From Streptomyces sp. S4.7 (lineage in GTDB: Bacteria; Actinomycetota; Actinomycetes; Streptomycetales; Streptomycetaceae): a stretch of DNA of 64,000 bases. The DNA is taken from NCBI RefSeq assembly GCF_010384365.1, contig NZ_CP048397.1:1054001-1118000 (forward strand), in the 5' to 3' direction. Position 1 is the first letter of the stretch; each line of letters begins with the position of its first letter. Of this stretch, positions 9,721-16,826 are shown piece after piece. Position numbers and translations under genes: made by a program. The notes beneath the pieces were generated by a model. That model made no database searches and was not told the DNA's origin. It saw nothing but the letters and a program-made list of their open reading frames with translations.

Positions 9721-10644
9721 TTGACGTCTCTCCCATGATCGTCGGATCCGCCGTGGCCTGAGTTCCTCCGGCGTGGGTTCGCGCGCATCCGGCATCTTCG
9801 GGAGCTCACTCAAGGGGTCCATCGACCTCACGTACGCCCTGTCCTTTGCCGCTCGTACCTCGATCTCTCCAAGGACCACGCCCAGGGCCTCTTCGAGCGT
9901 CCGGGTCTTCCGATCTCGCCAGCGGCCGGGCCGGTCGGTCAGGCCATGAGTAAGCTCCACGACGAGGCGAGAGGAGCGGTCAGGATCCAAGGACTGCGGG
10001 AACTCCTGCCTGACACTGACGGTGTAAGGGAGGCCGTCGACAGCAATGTCCACTCCGCCCTCGCGCGGGTGGAAGAACGAGTGGGCCTTCCGCACCTCGC
10101 ACCCTCGCCGGACCGCCTCAGCCGACAGTCCCTGCAGCAGAAGAAGCGACCTTCGGCGGAGCACAGAAGGCATGACGAGTCGGCGCTCGTCGTCTTTGAG
10201 CGCGGTCACGATCGGATGGAGGTTCCCCAGTCGTGAGGGAACGGGAACCGGACCCCCGTTCTCCTTCGGCCGTTGACTCCGCGCATGGGGATGCGGGCCA
10301 TCCGCAAGGAACAGCTCCAGCCCCGGCCCACCGTACGGAACCTTCTCAATATGCTTGCCCACTGGTTCCAGGCCGTGCCGTTTCGCGTAGTTGACGACGC
10401 GCCGCCACTCCGCGACCTCGTCGTCATCAGGGTCGGTGATCCGAACGCGGCCCTCAGCGACGAGCCGCTCGATCAGTTCTTGAGCCTTCGCCCGTCGGGC
10501 CCGCGCGACGGGCCTCTCGCTGTAGGACGTCCGAGGGCTGGCGGGCACTGCCGGCTCACTGGCACCAGCGACCGCAGAGTCGTCGTCGAAAGGGCACTGA
10601 TGGGTCGTCGTGACCGCCAATCCGCCCCAGCACCAATCCAGCAC
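9721..10644 (-). CDS. Unknown protein fused in frame to the IS256 remnant
   Basis: An open frame from GTG 10644 (GGGAA nine bases upstream) encodes about 308 residues and then runs without a stop into the transposase remnant. I do not recognise a family. The sequence is charged and Arg/Glu-rich, with a helical N-terminal segment (residues about 45-105), a central part VLRRRSLLLLQGLSAEAVRRGCEVR, a beta-rich part VDIAVDGLPYTVSVRQEFPQ, and a C-terminal helix GRWRDRKTRTLEEALGVVLGEIEVRA. It has no signal peptide or membrane segment. The simplest reading is a host or phage-derived gene whose 3' end was replaced by an IS256 insertion followed by decay. It may no longer be functional. Confidence 0.45.
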
Positions 10645-11030
10645 GGGACAGGTTCCCGCAGTTGCTCAGGGGTGTCGACAGGTCAGCACGAAACCAGCAC
10701 AGGGACGCGGCAAGGTCTCACCCGCCGTGCGGGACCTTGCTCTTGACCTGCAGGTTTGCGTTCTGCGCGCCCGAGTGCTGATCGACACGTCATCTTTCCA
10801 TTGAGGAAACGCATACCGACTCTCTCACCTGCGGTTCTACGGAAAGGGCGGGTGGGGAGTCAGCTCGGAGCGGTGACGGTCCCGGCTGCGGCTCCTACGT
10901 CATCATCGCCGATGGCACGGACTTCTGGCGAACCGGCGGAGTGCTTTCCGTACCTTCGGCCCGCGGAGGCCGGGGGTGTTCGTAGCATCGGCCGAAGACG
11001 CCGGCGGCATCTCGGGCGCCGCCCGTGGCG
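10645..11030. other. Intergenic region of about 390 bp, one hairpin, no gene seen
   Basis: No credible coding region is seen on either strand. The only structure I find is the hairpin at 10710-10740. The stretch separates mobile-element debris from the regulator gene beside rpe and may include the element boundary. Confidence 0.5.
10710..10740. terminator. Hairpin, possible terminator
   Basis: The arms GCAAGGT (10710-10716) and ACCTTGC (10734-10740) enclose an inner stem CCCGC/GCGGG (10721-10725 and 10729-10733) with loop CGT and a 4-base bulge. No T-tract follows, which is common for actinobacterial terminators. It lies downstream of the SorC-type gene on the minus strand, about 290 bp past its stop, so its role is uncertain. 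Confidence 0.4.
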
Positions 11031-12080
11031 CTACTCGCTGTCCGGGTCCTTGCGCTCCAGCGCCGGGCGGGGGCCGGGCTCGAAGTCGTGCAGCAGGAAG
11101 TCGGCCGCGGCGGTGTCGGTGACCAGGCTCGTGACGAGCCCGGATCTCAGAACGGCTCCGATGGCCGCGCCCTTGCGCTGGCCGCCCGCGATCGCGACGA
11201 CCTCGGGGATACGGCGCAGCCGGTCGGCCTCGACGGTGATGCACCGCTCGCCCAGGTCCCGTCCGACCCGCCGGCCCTCCGCGTCGAAGAGATGCGCCGA
11301 CATCTCGGCCTCGACCCCGAGGGACGCGTAGTGCGAACGCTCCTCGTCGGTGAGCATGTCGTGGACCGTGGAGATCCCCGCCTCCCAGGAGCCGATGGAG
11401 ACGGCGGCGACGGTGACCTTGTCGAAGTAGTCGAAGGCCCGGGCGATACCGGTCTGGCTGCGCAGCGCGGCGGCGGTCGCCGGGTCGGGCAGCAGCATCG
11501 GGGCGTAGATCGGGTGCGCCTCGCCGCCGGAGACCTGGGCGGCGCGCCGTACGGCCTCGACGGAGCCGCGCTCGGCGGTGCCCGCGTCGTACACACCGGT
11601 CAGCTGGACGACGGTGCAGGGCGGCAGGCGGTCGAGCGCGGCGGCCATGTGGATGGTGGAGCGGCCCCAGGCCAGGCCGAGGACGTCGCCCTCGACCACC
11701 AGTTCGCCGAGGAGGTCGGCGGCGACCTCGCCGAGGTTCTCGGGGTCGGGCGACTCGTCGGCGCCTTCGGCGGGCGACTCCACGACGACCGCGTGCCGCA
11801 GGCCGTAGCGGGCGCGCAGGGCGTCGGAGCGCTCGGCGTCCAGCTCGGCCGGGACGCGGATCTCGATCCTCACGAGGTCACGTTCGAGGGCGGTCTCCAG
11901 GACCCGGGCCACTTTGAAGCGGCTGACGCCGAACTCCTCGGCGATCTGGATCTTGGACTTGCCCTCCAGATAAAAGCGGCGGGCCATGGCCGCCGCCTGC
12001 ACCAGTTCCGCGGGTCCCATGCGCAGGGCCGGCCGACCCGCCGACATACCAGACACCGCGATCTCCTCACTGCTGTTCAC
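11031..12080 (-). CDS. SorC/DeoR-type sugar-binding transcriptional regulator
   Basis: This is a DNA-binding regulator of 349 aa. The N-terminal helix-turn-helix (residues about 25-65, MARRFYLEGKSKIQIAEEFGVSRFKVARVLETA) is of the SorC type. It is followed by the NagB-like sugar-phosphate-binding domain with GLAWGRST, VQLTGVYD, SIGSWEAG and VAIAGGQRKGAAI. It lies about 100 bp downstream of rpe on the same strand. That neighbourhood, as I know it from Streptomyces, suggests control of pentose or other sugar-phosphate metabolism. The effector is unknown. Confidence 0.9.
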   Translation of the reverse strand: MNSSEEIAVSGMSAGRPALRMGPAELVQAAAMARRFYLEGKSKIQIAEEFGVSRFKVARVLETALERDLVRIEIRVPAELDAERSDALRARYGLRHAVVVESPAEGADESPDPENLGEVAADLLGELVVEGDVLGLAWGRSTIHMAAALDRLPPCTVVQLTGVYDAGTAERGSVEAVRRAAQVSGGEAHPIYAPMLLPDPATAAALRSQTGIARAFDYFDKVTVAAVSIGSWEAGISTVHDMLTDEERSHYASLGVEAEMSAHLFDAEGRRVGRDLGERCITVEADRLRRIPEVVAIAGGQRKGAAIGAVLRSGLVTSLVTDTAAADFLLHDFEPGPRPALERKDPDSE

Positions 12081-12182
12081 ACTCTGGACGCGCTCTCATC
12101 CTGTCAGATTCGGCGGTCCTTGATCAGCCCGGATGGGCGCCGTTCATGAAGCCGTGGCCCGGTGGCCGCGTGGAATCGCGCC

Positions 12183-12866
12183 TCAGTGGGCGCAGGACCA
12201 GCCGGCGGAGGCGGTCGCCTCGTCGGCCTGGTGGCGCAGCATCCGTACGGCAGCAGCCGGGTCGTCCGTGCCGTACACCGCCGAACCGGCGACGAAGACG
12301 TCCGCCCCCGCCTCGGCACACCGTTCGATGGTGGCGGCCGAGACACCGCCGTCGACCTGGAGCCACAGTTCGAGCCCGTGCTTGGAGATCAGCTCACGGG
12401 TACGGCGGATCTTGGGCAGCATGATGTCCAGGAACGCCTGACCGCCGAAGCCCGGCTCCACCGTCATGATCAGCAGCATGTCCAGCTCTGGCAGCAGGTC
12501 CTCGTACGGCTCGACGGGCGTCGCGGGCTTCAGCGCCATCGAGGCGCGCGCGCCCTTGGCGCGGATCTCGCGTGCCAGCCGTACGGGGGCCGCCGCGGCC
12601 TCCGCGTGGAAGGTGACCGAACCGGCTCCGGCCTCGACGTACTGCGGAGCCCAGCGATCGGGTTCCTCGATCATCAGATGGCAGTCCAGCGGCGTCTCCG
12701 TCGCGCGGGCGAGCGCTTCGACGACCGGCACACCGAGAGTCAGATTGGGCACGAAGTGGTTGTCCATGACATCGACGTGGAGCCAGTCGGCGCCTTCGGC
12801 CGCTTTCGCCTCCTCGGCCAGACGTGCGAAATCGGCGGACAGGATGCTGGGGTTGATCTGAGCCAT
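12183..12866 (-). CDS. rpe: Ribulose-phosphate 3-epimerase
   Basis: This enzyme interconverts D-ribulose 5-phosphate and D-xylulose 5-phosphate in the pentose phosphate pathway. The 227-aa TIM barrel has all the landmarks: NPSILSADF at the N-terminus (catalytic Ser), [16 protein letters not shown] (metal His and catalytic Asp), [28 protein letters not shown] and the phosphate-binding end VAGSAVYG. The start ATG 12866 gives the canonical N-terminus [13 protein letters not shown]. An upstream in-frame reading to 12938 is not homologous. Confidence 0.97.
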   Translation of the reverse strand: MAQINPSILSADFARLAEEAKAAEGADWLHVDVMDNHFVPNLTLGVPVVEALARATETPLDCHLMIEEPDRWAPQYVEAGAGSVTFHAEAAAAPVRLAREIRAKGARASMALKPATPVEPYEDLLPELDMLLIMTVEPGFGGQAFLDIMLPKIRRTRELISKHGLELWLQVDGGVSAATIERCAEAGADVFVAGSAVYGTDDPAAAVRMLRHQADEATASAGWSCAH

Positions 12867-13100
12867 GTCCCAAGCCTGCCATGCTCCGGGCGACTTCCCC
12901 GCCTCGTTGCGCGGCAAGGGGCCCGGGGGGGCAGGCACAGTCCGCGCAATCCTCGCGATTCGACGAGTGCGGTGGGGTGTCCGGGGGCGAGGGAGCGGGG
13001 GCGGGGCGCAGGAGCACGGGTCCGCGGGGGTGGGGAGGGAGCGGAGACGTGGCGCAGGTGCGCAGCGGCGGTCGCGGGTCGTTCAGGGTCGGGCTGGAGG

Positions 13101-13156
13101 GGCCGGTCGGGCCGGTCGGGCCGGTCGGGTCGGTCGGGTCGGTCGGGTCGGTCGGG
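13101..13156. repeat. 9-bp minisatellite
   Basis: Six tandem copies of a 9-bp unit, three GGCCGGTCG followed by three GGTCGGTCG, plus two bases of a seventh copy, start immediately after the stop codon of the Cdd1-family gene. There are no spacers and the unit is too short for CRISPR. In a coding frame it would read Pro-Thr-Asp/Gly repeats, but no gene uses it. Confidence 0.9.
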
Positions 13157-13157
13157 C

Positions 13158-13448
13158 TTACAGCGGCGCCTGTCGCTCGGACCGGAGACGTCTGCGTTCG
13201 GGCGTGTAGTGCCACCAAGGGCGGGCCGGCTTTCCTTCGGCCTGGTCCACGGCGGACATGACGGTGTCGAGGAGGCAGGGGTCGAGCCGCTGCCCGGCGG
13301 CGGCCGACATCCGCTCGTACAGTTCGACCGGGTCCTCCCCCACCAGCTGAGCGATCCTGGTGACACCGACGCCCTCGAAGTAACGGGCCACGGAACGGCC
13401 GACGTTGACCAGCTCGGTGAGGTCCGGCTCATCGTGTGTGGAGGCCAT
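13158..13448 (-). CDS. Cdd1-like helix-hairpin-helix protein
   Basis: This is a small protein of about 96 aa. The N-terminal half has an HhH-type segment, LTELVNVGRSVARYFEGVGV. The family pattern then continues with AQLVGEDPVELYERM, LDPCLLDTVMSAVDQAEG and the tryptophan pair PWWHYT, which is characteristic of the Cdd1 (TfoX-C/pathogenicity locus-like) family. ATG 13448 is preferred over GTG 13457 because AAGGAG stands eight bases upstream. The function is unknown; the HhH suggests nucleic-acid or protein binding. The tandem repeat abuts its stop codon. Confidence 0.75.
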   Translation of the reverse strand: MASTHDEPDLTELVNVGRSVARYFEGVGVTRIAQLVGEDPVELYERMSAAAGQRLDPCLLDTVMSAVDQAEGKPARPWWHYTPERRRLRSERQAPL

Positions 13449-13592
13449 CAGGACCACTCCTTCTCTCTCGTCCGGTCCGTCCGGGCCGCCGGCTCGGCCC
13501 GCTCCGTACAGGCCGCCGTACGCGTACCCGTACCGGCCACGTAACCACGCGGGCCCGGCCGGGTCTTGAACGAATCGGACACGCCCGCGGAG

Positions 13593-14204
13593 TCAGCGCT
13601 CGTCGCGTCCGGCGGTCAGTGCGCGGATGCCGAGGATCATGACGTCCATGCCGGTGTCGAAGTGTGACTGCGGGGGCTTCCCGGCCGGGGCGGGAGACGG
13701 GGGTTCGAGCCCTGCCAGGGCGAACCCGTTGGCGAAGTCGACGAACATGCCGGCGCACGCGTCGATCTTGTCCGCCGGTACGCCCGCCGAGGTCAGCGCG
13801 GCGTGGAGTGGGCCGTTGATCGTCTCCGACGCCTGTGTGACCGCCACCGGGTCGGTGACGATCTGGAGTACGAGCCGGGGGTGGCGCCGGGTCAGGTCCC
13901 GGTAGGCGTCCACCCAGGCACGCACCTGCCCGGCCCAGTCGTCGGGTACGGACTCCGGCAACCGCATACGTGAGAAGACGAGTCCGACGAGCCCCGAGAC
14001 GACCGCGGCCTTGTTGGGCAGATGGTGGTAGATCGACATGGGATCCACACCCAGTTCACGGGCCAGCCGGCGCATGCTCAGGGCATCGAGACCCGCCGCG
14101 TCGACGAGGGCGAGGGCGGTCGTCAGGATCCGGTCGGCGGTGAGTCCTGCCCGGTCGGCGGCGGGGCGCCCGCGCTTCCTGACCTTGTCCGGTTCCGTTG
14201 CCAC
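13593..14204 (-). CDS. TetR-family transcriptional regulator
   Basis: This is a repressor of 203 aa. The N-terminal TetR helix-turn-helix is clear (residues about 20-66, TADRILTTALALVDAAGLDALSMRRLARELGVDPMSIYHHLPNKAAV), followed by a TetR_C-type helical ligand-binding domain. It lies downstream of a PPOX-fold gene on the same strand, with 79 bp between the PPOX stop and its own start. Its upstream region shares the CCGTAGATT(T)CCAGG sequence with the PPOX promoter, where a long palindrome is found. Control of both genes by this repressor is inference. Confidence 0.92.
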   Translation of the reverse strand: MATEPDKVRKRGRPAADRAGLTADRILTTALALVDAAGLDALSMRRLARELGVDPMSIYHHLPNKAAVVSGLVGLVFSRMRLPESVPDDWAGQVRAWVDAYRDLTRRHPRLVLQIVTDPVAVTQASETINGPLHAALTSAGVPADKIDACAGMFVDFANGFALAGLEPPSPAPAGKPPQSHFDTGMDVMILGIRALTAGRDER

Positions 14205-14283
14205 CTCGGCATGCTACCGGGCCGAAGCGAATTCATACGCCGTAGATTTCCAGGTGGTCGCGGGGCGTTCGGCGACCGCCGGT

Positions 14284-14736
14284 TCAGTGCGTCCTGCGCC
14301 GCCGGCCGTGCTCGGCGTCCCAGGACTCGATGACGAGGTGGTCGGCGGGGGTACCGAGATAGGTGAGCGCGACTTCACGGATGTCGATCCGGAAGAAGCC
14401 CGCGCCCACGTGCGGGTTCCCCGGCGGGGCCGGCGTCTCCACGAGGACTCCGGAGAGTTTGGCGTCTCCGTGCCAGGCCTCCCCCTCCGGGGCGTCGATC
14501 GTGGGGCTGTGGACCGCGACGCGCGGATCGCGTCGGGCGTCGCGGAGTTTGACCGATCCGCCCATCATCCCCAGAGTGACGTCGCCGTCCTTGAACTCCA
14601 GCTCAATCGCGCTGATTCGGGGTGAGCCGTCCCGGCGGAGCGTCGCGATCGTCTTGTTGACGCCCGCCGCGAAACACGCCGAGACCTTGTCGGCGAACTC
14701 CGGGTGCCCGCTCCGGATCTCGTGCCACGTCGCCAT
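14284..14736 (-). CDS. Pyridoxamine 5'-phosphate oxidase-fold protein
   Basis: This is a split-barrel flavin- or F420-binding protein of 150 aa. Typical PPOX blocks are IATLRRDGSPRISAIELEFKDGDVTLGMM, KLRDARRDPRVAVHSP and the C-terminal strand FRIDIREVALTYLG. The start ATG 14736 is chosen for GGGAGG eight bases upstream. The frame runs to 14772 but that extension has no ribosome site. It is probably an oxidoreductase acting on a small molecule. The cofactor (FMN or F420) cannot be decided from the sequence alone. Confidence 0.85.
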   Translation of the reverse strand: MATWHEIRSGHPEFADKVSACFAAGVNKTIATLRRDGSPRISAIELEFKDGDVTLGMMGGSVKLRDARRDPRVAVHSPTIDAPEGEAWHGDAKLSGVLVETPAPPGNPHVGAGFFRIDIREVALTYLGTPADHLVIESWDAEHGRRRRTH

Positions 14737-14780
14737 GGTGCGAACCTCCCGTTCGGTGGGCGTCTCCCCCACACCCGCAC

Positions 14781-14814
14781 TCTACAGCGTAGGAATATTT
14801 TCCTACACCGTAGA
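14781..14814. promoter_or_regulatory. Extended palindromic operator upstream of the PPOX gene
   Basis: The inner arms GTAGGAA-TATT-TTCCTAC (14789-14806) are perfect. They are flanked symmetrically, after three bases on each side, by TCTAC (14781-14785) and GTAGA (14810-14814). This gives a 34-bp two-tier palindrome. The right flank CCGTAGATTCCAGG recurs as CCGTAGATTTCCAGG at 14240-14254, upstream of the TetR gene. This is a good candidate for TetR binding. Confidence 0.7.
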
Positions 14815-14889
14815 TTCCAGGGAAGCTCGATGCCCCGCCCGGGAGCGGCTGCCTCCTGTGTGGTCAGCTCCGACGCGTCGAGGTGACGA

Positions 14890-15465
14890 TCACTCGACCG
14901 ACCCGGGGGTTCGCCGCCGGCCGGCTCTGAAGCGCGCCTTCTTCTGACGATTCCCGCACGTGTTCATGTCGCACCATTTGCGGGTGCGGCTCTGGCTGGT
15001 GTCGAAGAAGGCGGCCAGGCAGGTTGGTGACGCGCACAACGCGAGCTTTCCGTCTCGTTCGCCCGCGATGACGCCGATCGCGTCGGCGGCGATCACGCCG
15101 AGGGCGTCTTCCAGGCCCGAAGCCGAGCCGAGCAGCCATCGCCGCTCGCCCCCGGGCGTCAGGACCGCCGCGGCCCGCCCCTGTGCGCTGCGGTCATTGA
15201 TGACCTGGACAGCGGACTCCGGCAGAGCGTCCCGGATCGCGGCCGCTGTCGCGGCGGCGTGAATCGACTCCCTCAGCTCCCGGGCGAGGTCGAGCTGGGC
15301 GGTGGTGCAGGAGTCCACGGCGAGGCCGTTCACCGCGAGCCAGTCGACGAGTCGGTGCGGCACGGGGATGCGCTCCACGGCGTTGCCATGACGCTCCGAC
15401 AGGGTCCCCGTGAAGCTGGTCGCCAGCACACTGCCGAGGCGGAAGTCAGGGAACGCGGCACACAT
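14890..15465 (-). CDS. CGNR zinc-finger (ABATE-domain) regulator
   Basis: This is a putative DNA-binding regulator of 191 aa. The N-terminal ABATE-type domain (HRLVDWLAVNGL, LRESIHAAATAAA) is followed by a C-terminal zinc finger LCASPTCLAAFFD...RKWCDMNTCGNR, with four cysteines ending in the CGNR signature. The ribosome site AAGGTGG lies inside the left copy of a repeated palindromic sequence. It is divergent from the epoxide hydrolase gene, the usual layout for a local regulator and its target. Confidence 0.87.
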   Translation of the reverse strand: MCAAFPDFRLGSVLATSFTGTLSERHGNAVERIPVPHRLVDWLAVNGLAVDSCTTAQLDLARELRESIHAAATAAAIRDALPESAVQVINDRSAQGRAAAVLTPGGERRWLLGSASGLEDALGVIAADAIGVIAGERDGKLALCASPTCLAAFFDTSQSRTRKWCDMNTCGNRQKKARFRAGRRRTPGSVE

Positions 15466-15467
15466 AA

Positions 15468-15526
15468 AACCACCTTAGCCGGTTGCGGCGTGACCCGGAG
15501 AGCTGTTAGAACCGCCTTAGCCGGTT
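15468..15526. promoter_or_regulatory. Paired 17-bp operator-like repeats between CGNR regulator and epoxide hydrolase
   Basis: AACCACCTTAGCCGGTT (15468-15484) and AACCGCCTTAGCCGGTT (15510-15526) are identical at 16 of 17 positions and start 42 bp apart, about four helical turns. Each has AACC/GGTT ends in inverted orientation. The left copy overlaps the ribosome site of the CGNR gene, and the right copy lies 12 bp before that of the hydrolase. Confidence 0.72.
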
Positions 15527-15547
15527 CCACTGTGGCCAGGAGGTCCC

Positions 15548-16720
15548 ATGCCCCGTCCGACCAGCGACGTGCAAGCATTCGAAACCCACGCGACCGACGC
15601 CGACCTCGACGATCTGCGCGCGCGGCTGGCGGCGGCGCGGCTGCCGGAGGCCGAGACCGTCCGCGGCGCGGCGCCCGGCCCTCGCCGATGGGAACAGGGC
15701 GTCCCTCTCGCCGACCTCGTCGATGTCGTGAACTACTGGCGCACCGAGTACGACTGGCGGTCGTTCGAAGCGCGCCTCAACCGGATCGGCCAGTTCCGCA
15801 CGACCATCGATGATCTGGGAATCCACTTCCTGCACCGACGGTCCGCGCGCGCGGACGCCACTCCTGTGATCCTGACGCACGGCTGGCCGGGCAGCATCGC
15901 CGAGTTCACCGATGTGGTGGACGAACTGGCGGATCCGAAAGACGCCGACGCGCCCGCGTTCCACGTCGTGGCGCCGTCGCTGCCGGGCTTCGGACACAGC
16001 GACAAGCCGGCCACCACCGGGTGGGGAACCGAGAAGATCGCGGCCGCCTGGGTGGAACTGATGGGAAGGCTCGGCTACGACAAGTTCGCGGCCCACGGCG
16101 GCGACTGGGGAGGTGTGATCACCACCGTCCTCGGCGGCAGGTTCCCCGCGCACGTTCTCGGCATCCACTCGACCCTCGCCCAGGCACCTCCCGGCCTGAC
16201 GACGGACGGGCTGACGGCGGGCGAGCGCGAGTGGACCGATCAGACCCGCGATTTCTGGCGCCACCGTGCCGCGTACGCGAAGCAGCAGGCGACCCGGCCG
16301 CAGACCATCGGCTACTCGCTCGTCGACTCACCGGTCGGGCTTCTCGCCTGGATCCTCGACAAGTTCGCCGAGTGGTCGGACACCGAGGACAGCCCGTTCG
16401 AGCTGATTTCCAGGGACCGTGTTCTTGACGACGTCACCCTGTACTGGCTGACGCGGACCGGCGCGTCGGCGGCCCGTATCTACTACGAGAGCCACCACTC
16501 CCTGAACCCCGAACTCCGGGTGGACGTGCCGTCGGCGATCAGCATGTATCCCCGCGACATCGAGAAGTGTCCGCGCCCCTGGGCACAGGAGCGGTACCGG
16601 CGGATCGTCCGCTGGAGGGAGCCCGAGGTCGGGGGACACTTCCCGTCGCTGGAGGTCCCCGGGTACTTCGTCCGGGATCTGCGGGAGGGCCTCGCGGCGG
16701 TGCTGGCCGCGAATCGCTGA
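15548..16720 (+). CDS. Epoxide hydrolase (EHN domain, alpha/beta hydrolase)
   Basis: This enzyme opens epoxides to diols by covalent catalysis. It has 390 aa. The N-terminal EHN segment (residues 8-105, DLDDLRARLAAARLPEAE, WEQGVPLADLVDVVNYW, YDWRSFEARLN) is followed by the alpha/beta hydrolase core with oxyanion motif HGWPGS (111-116), nucleophile Asp186 in HGGDWGG, and the catalytic His in the late GGHFPSLEVP block. The start ATG 15548 follows AGGAGG by five bases. It is divergent from the CGNR regulator. The substrate is unknown. The length and motifs match microsomal-type bacterial epoxide hydrolases. Confidence 0.92.
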   Translation: MPRPTSDVQAFETHATDADLDDLRARLAAARLPEAETVRGAAPGPRRWEQGVPLADLVDVVNYWRTEYDWRSFEARLNRIGQFRTTIDDLGIHFLHRRSARADATPVILTHGWPGSIAEFTDVVDELADPKDADAPAFHVVAPSLPGFGHSDKPATTGWGTEKIAAAWVELMGRLGYDKFAAHGGDWGGVITTVLGGRFPAHVLGIHSTLAQAPPGLTTDGLTAGEREWTDQTRDFWRHRAAYAKQQATRPQTIGYSLVDSPVGLLAWILDKFAEWSDTEDSPFELISRDRVLDDVTLYWLTRTGASAARIYYESHHSLNPELRVDVPSAISMYPRDIEKCPRPWAQERYRRIVRWREPEVGGHFPSLEVPGYFVRDLREGLAAVLAANR

Positions 16721-16748
16721 ACGCGGCCGGGTGGCCGGCCGGTACCGG

Positions 16749-16769
16749 GACCGGGACAGCGTCCCGGTC
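16749..16769. terminator. Bidirectional hairpin between convergent genes
   Basis: GACCGGGAC-AGC-GTCCCGGTC forms a perfect 9-bp stem with a 3-base loop. The flanks (GGCCGG repeats on both sides) can extend the fold. It lies between the ends of the epoxide hydrolase gene and the amidohydrolase gene. Confidence 0.65.
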
Positions 16770-16826
16770 ACCGGCCGCCCGGCCCGGCCCCCGCCGGTTC
16801 TCCCTCAGCGCTTCCTCAGCGCTTCC

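Noticed and set aside
9022-10644. Treating the whole 540-aa frame as one intact transposase
   Set aside because: Only residues after about 309 match IS256, the transposase has its own ribosome site and GTG, and it ends in a frameshift and truncation.
10273-10804. Plus-strand frames near the mobile-element debris
   Set aside because: They have no ribosome sites or recognisable domains and are mostly antisense to the fused reading frame.
13101-13156. CRISPR array
   Set aside because: The unit is 9 bp with no spacers, and no cas gene is present.
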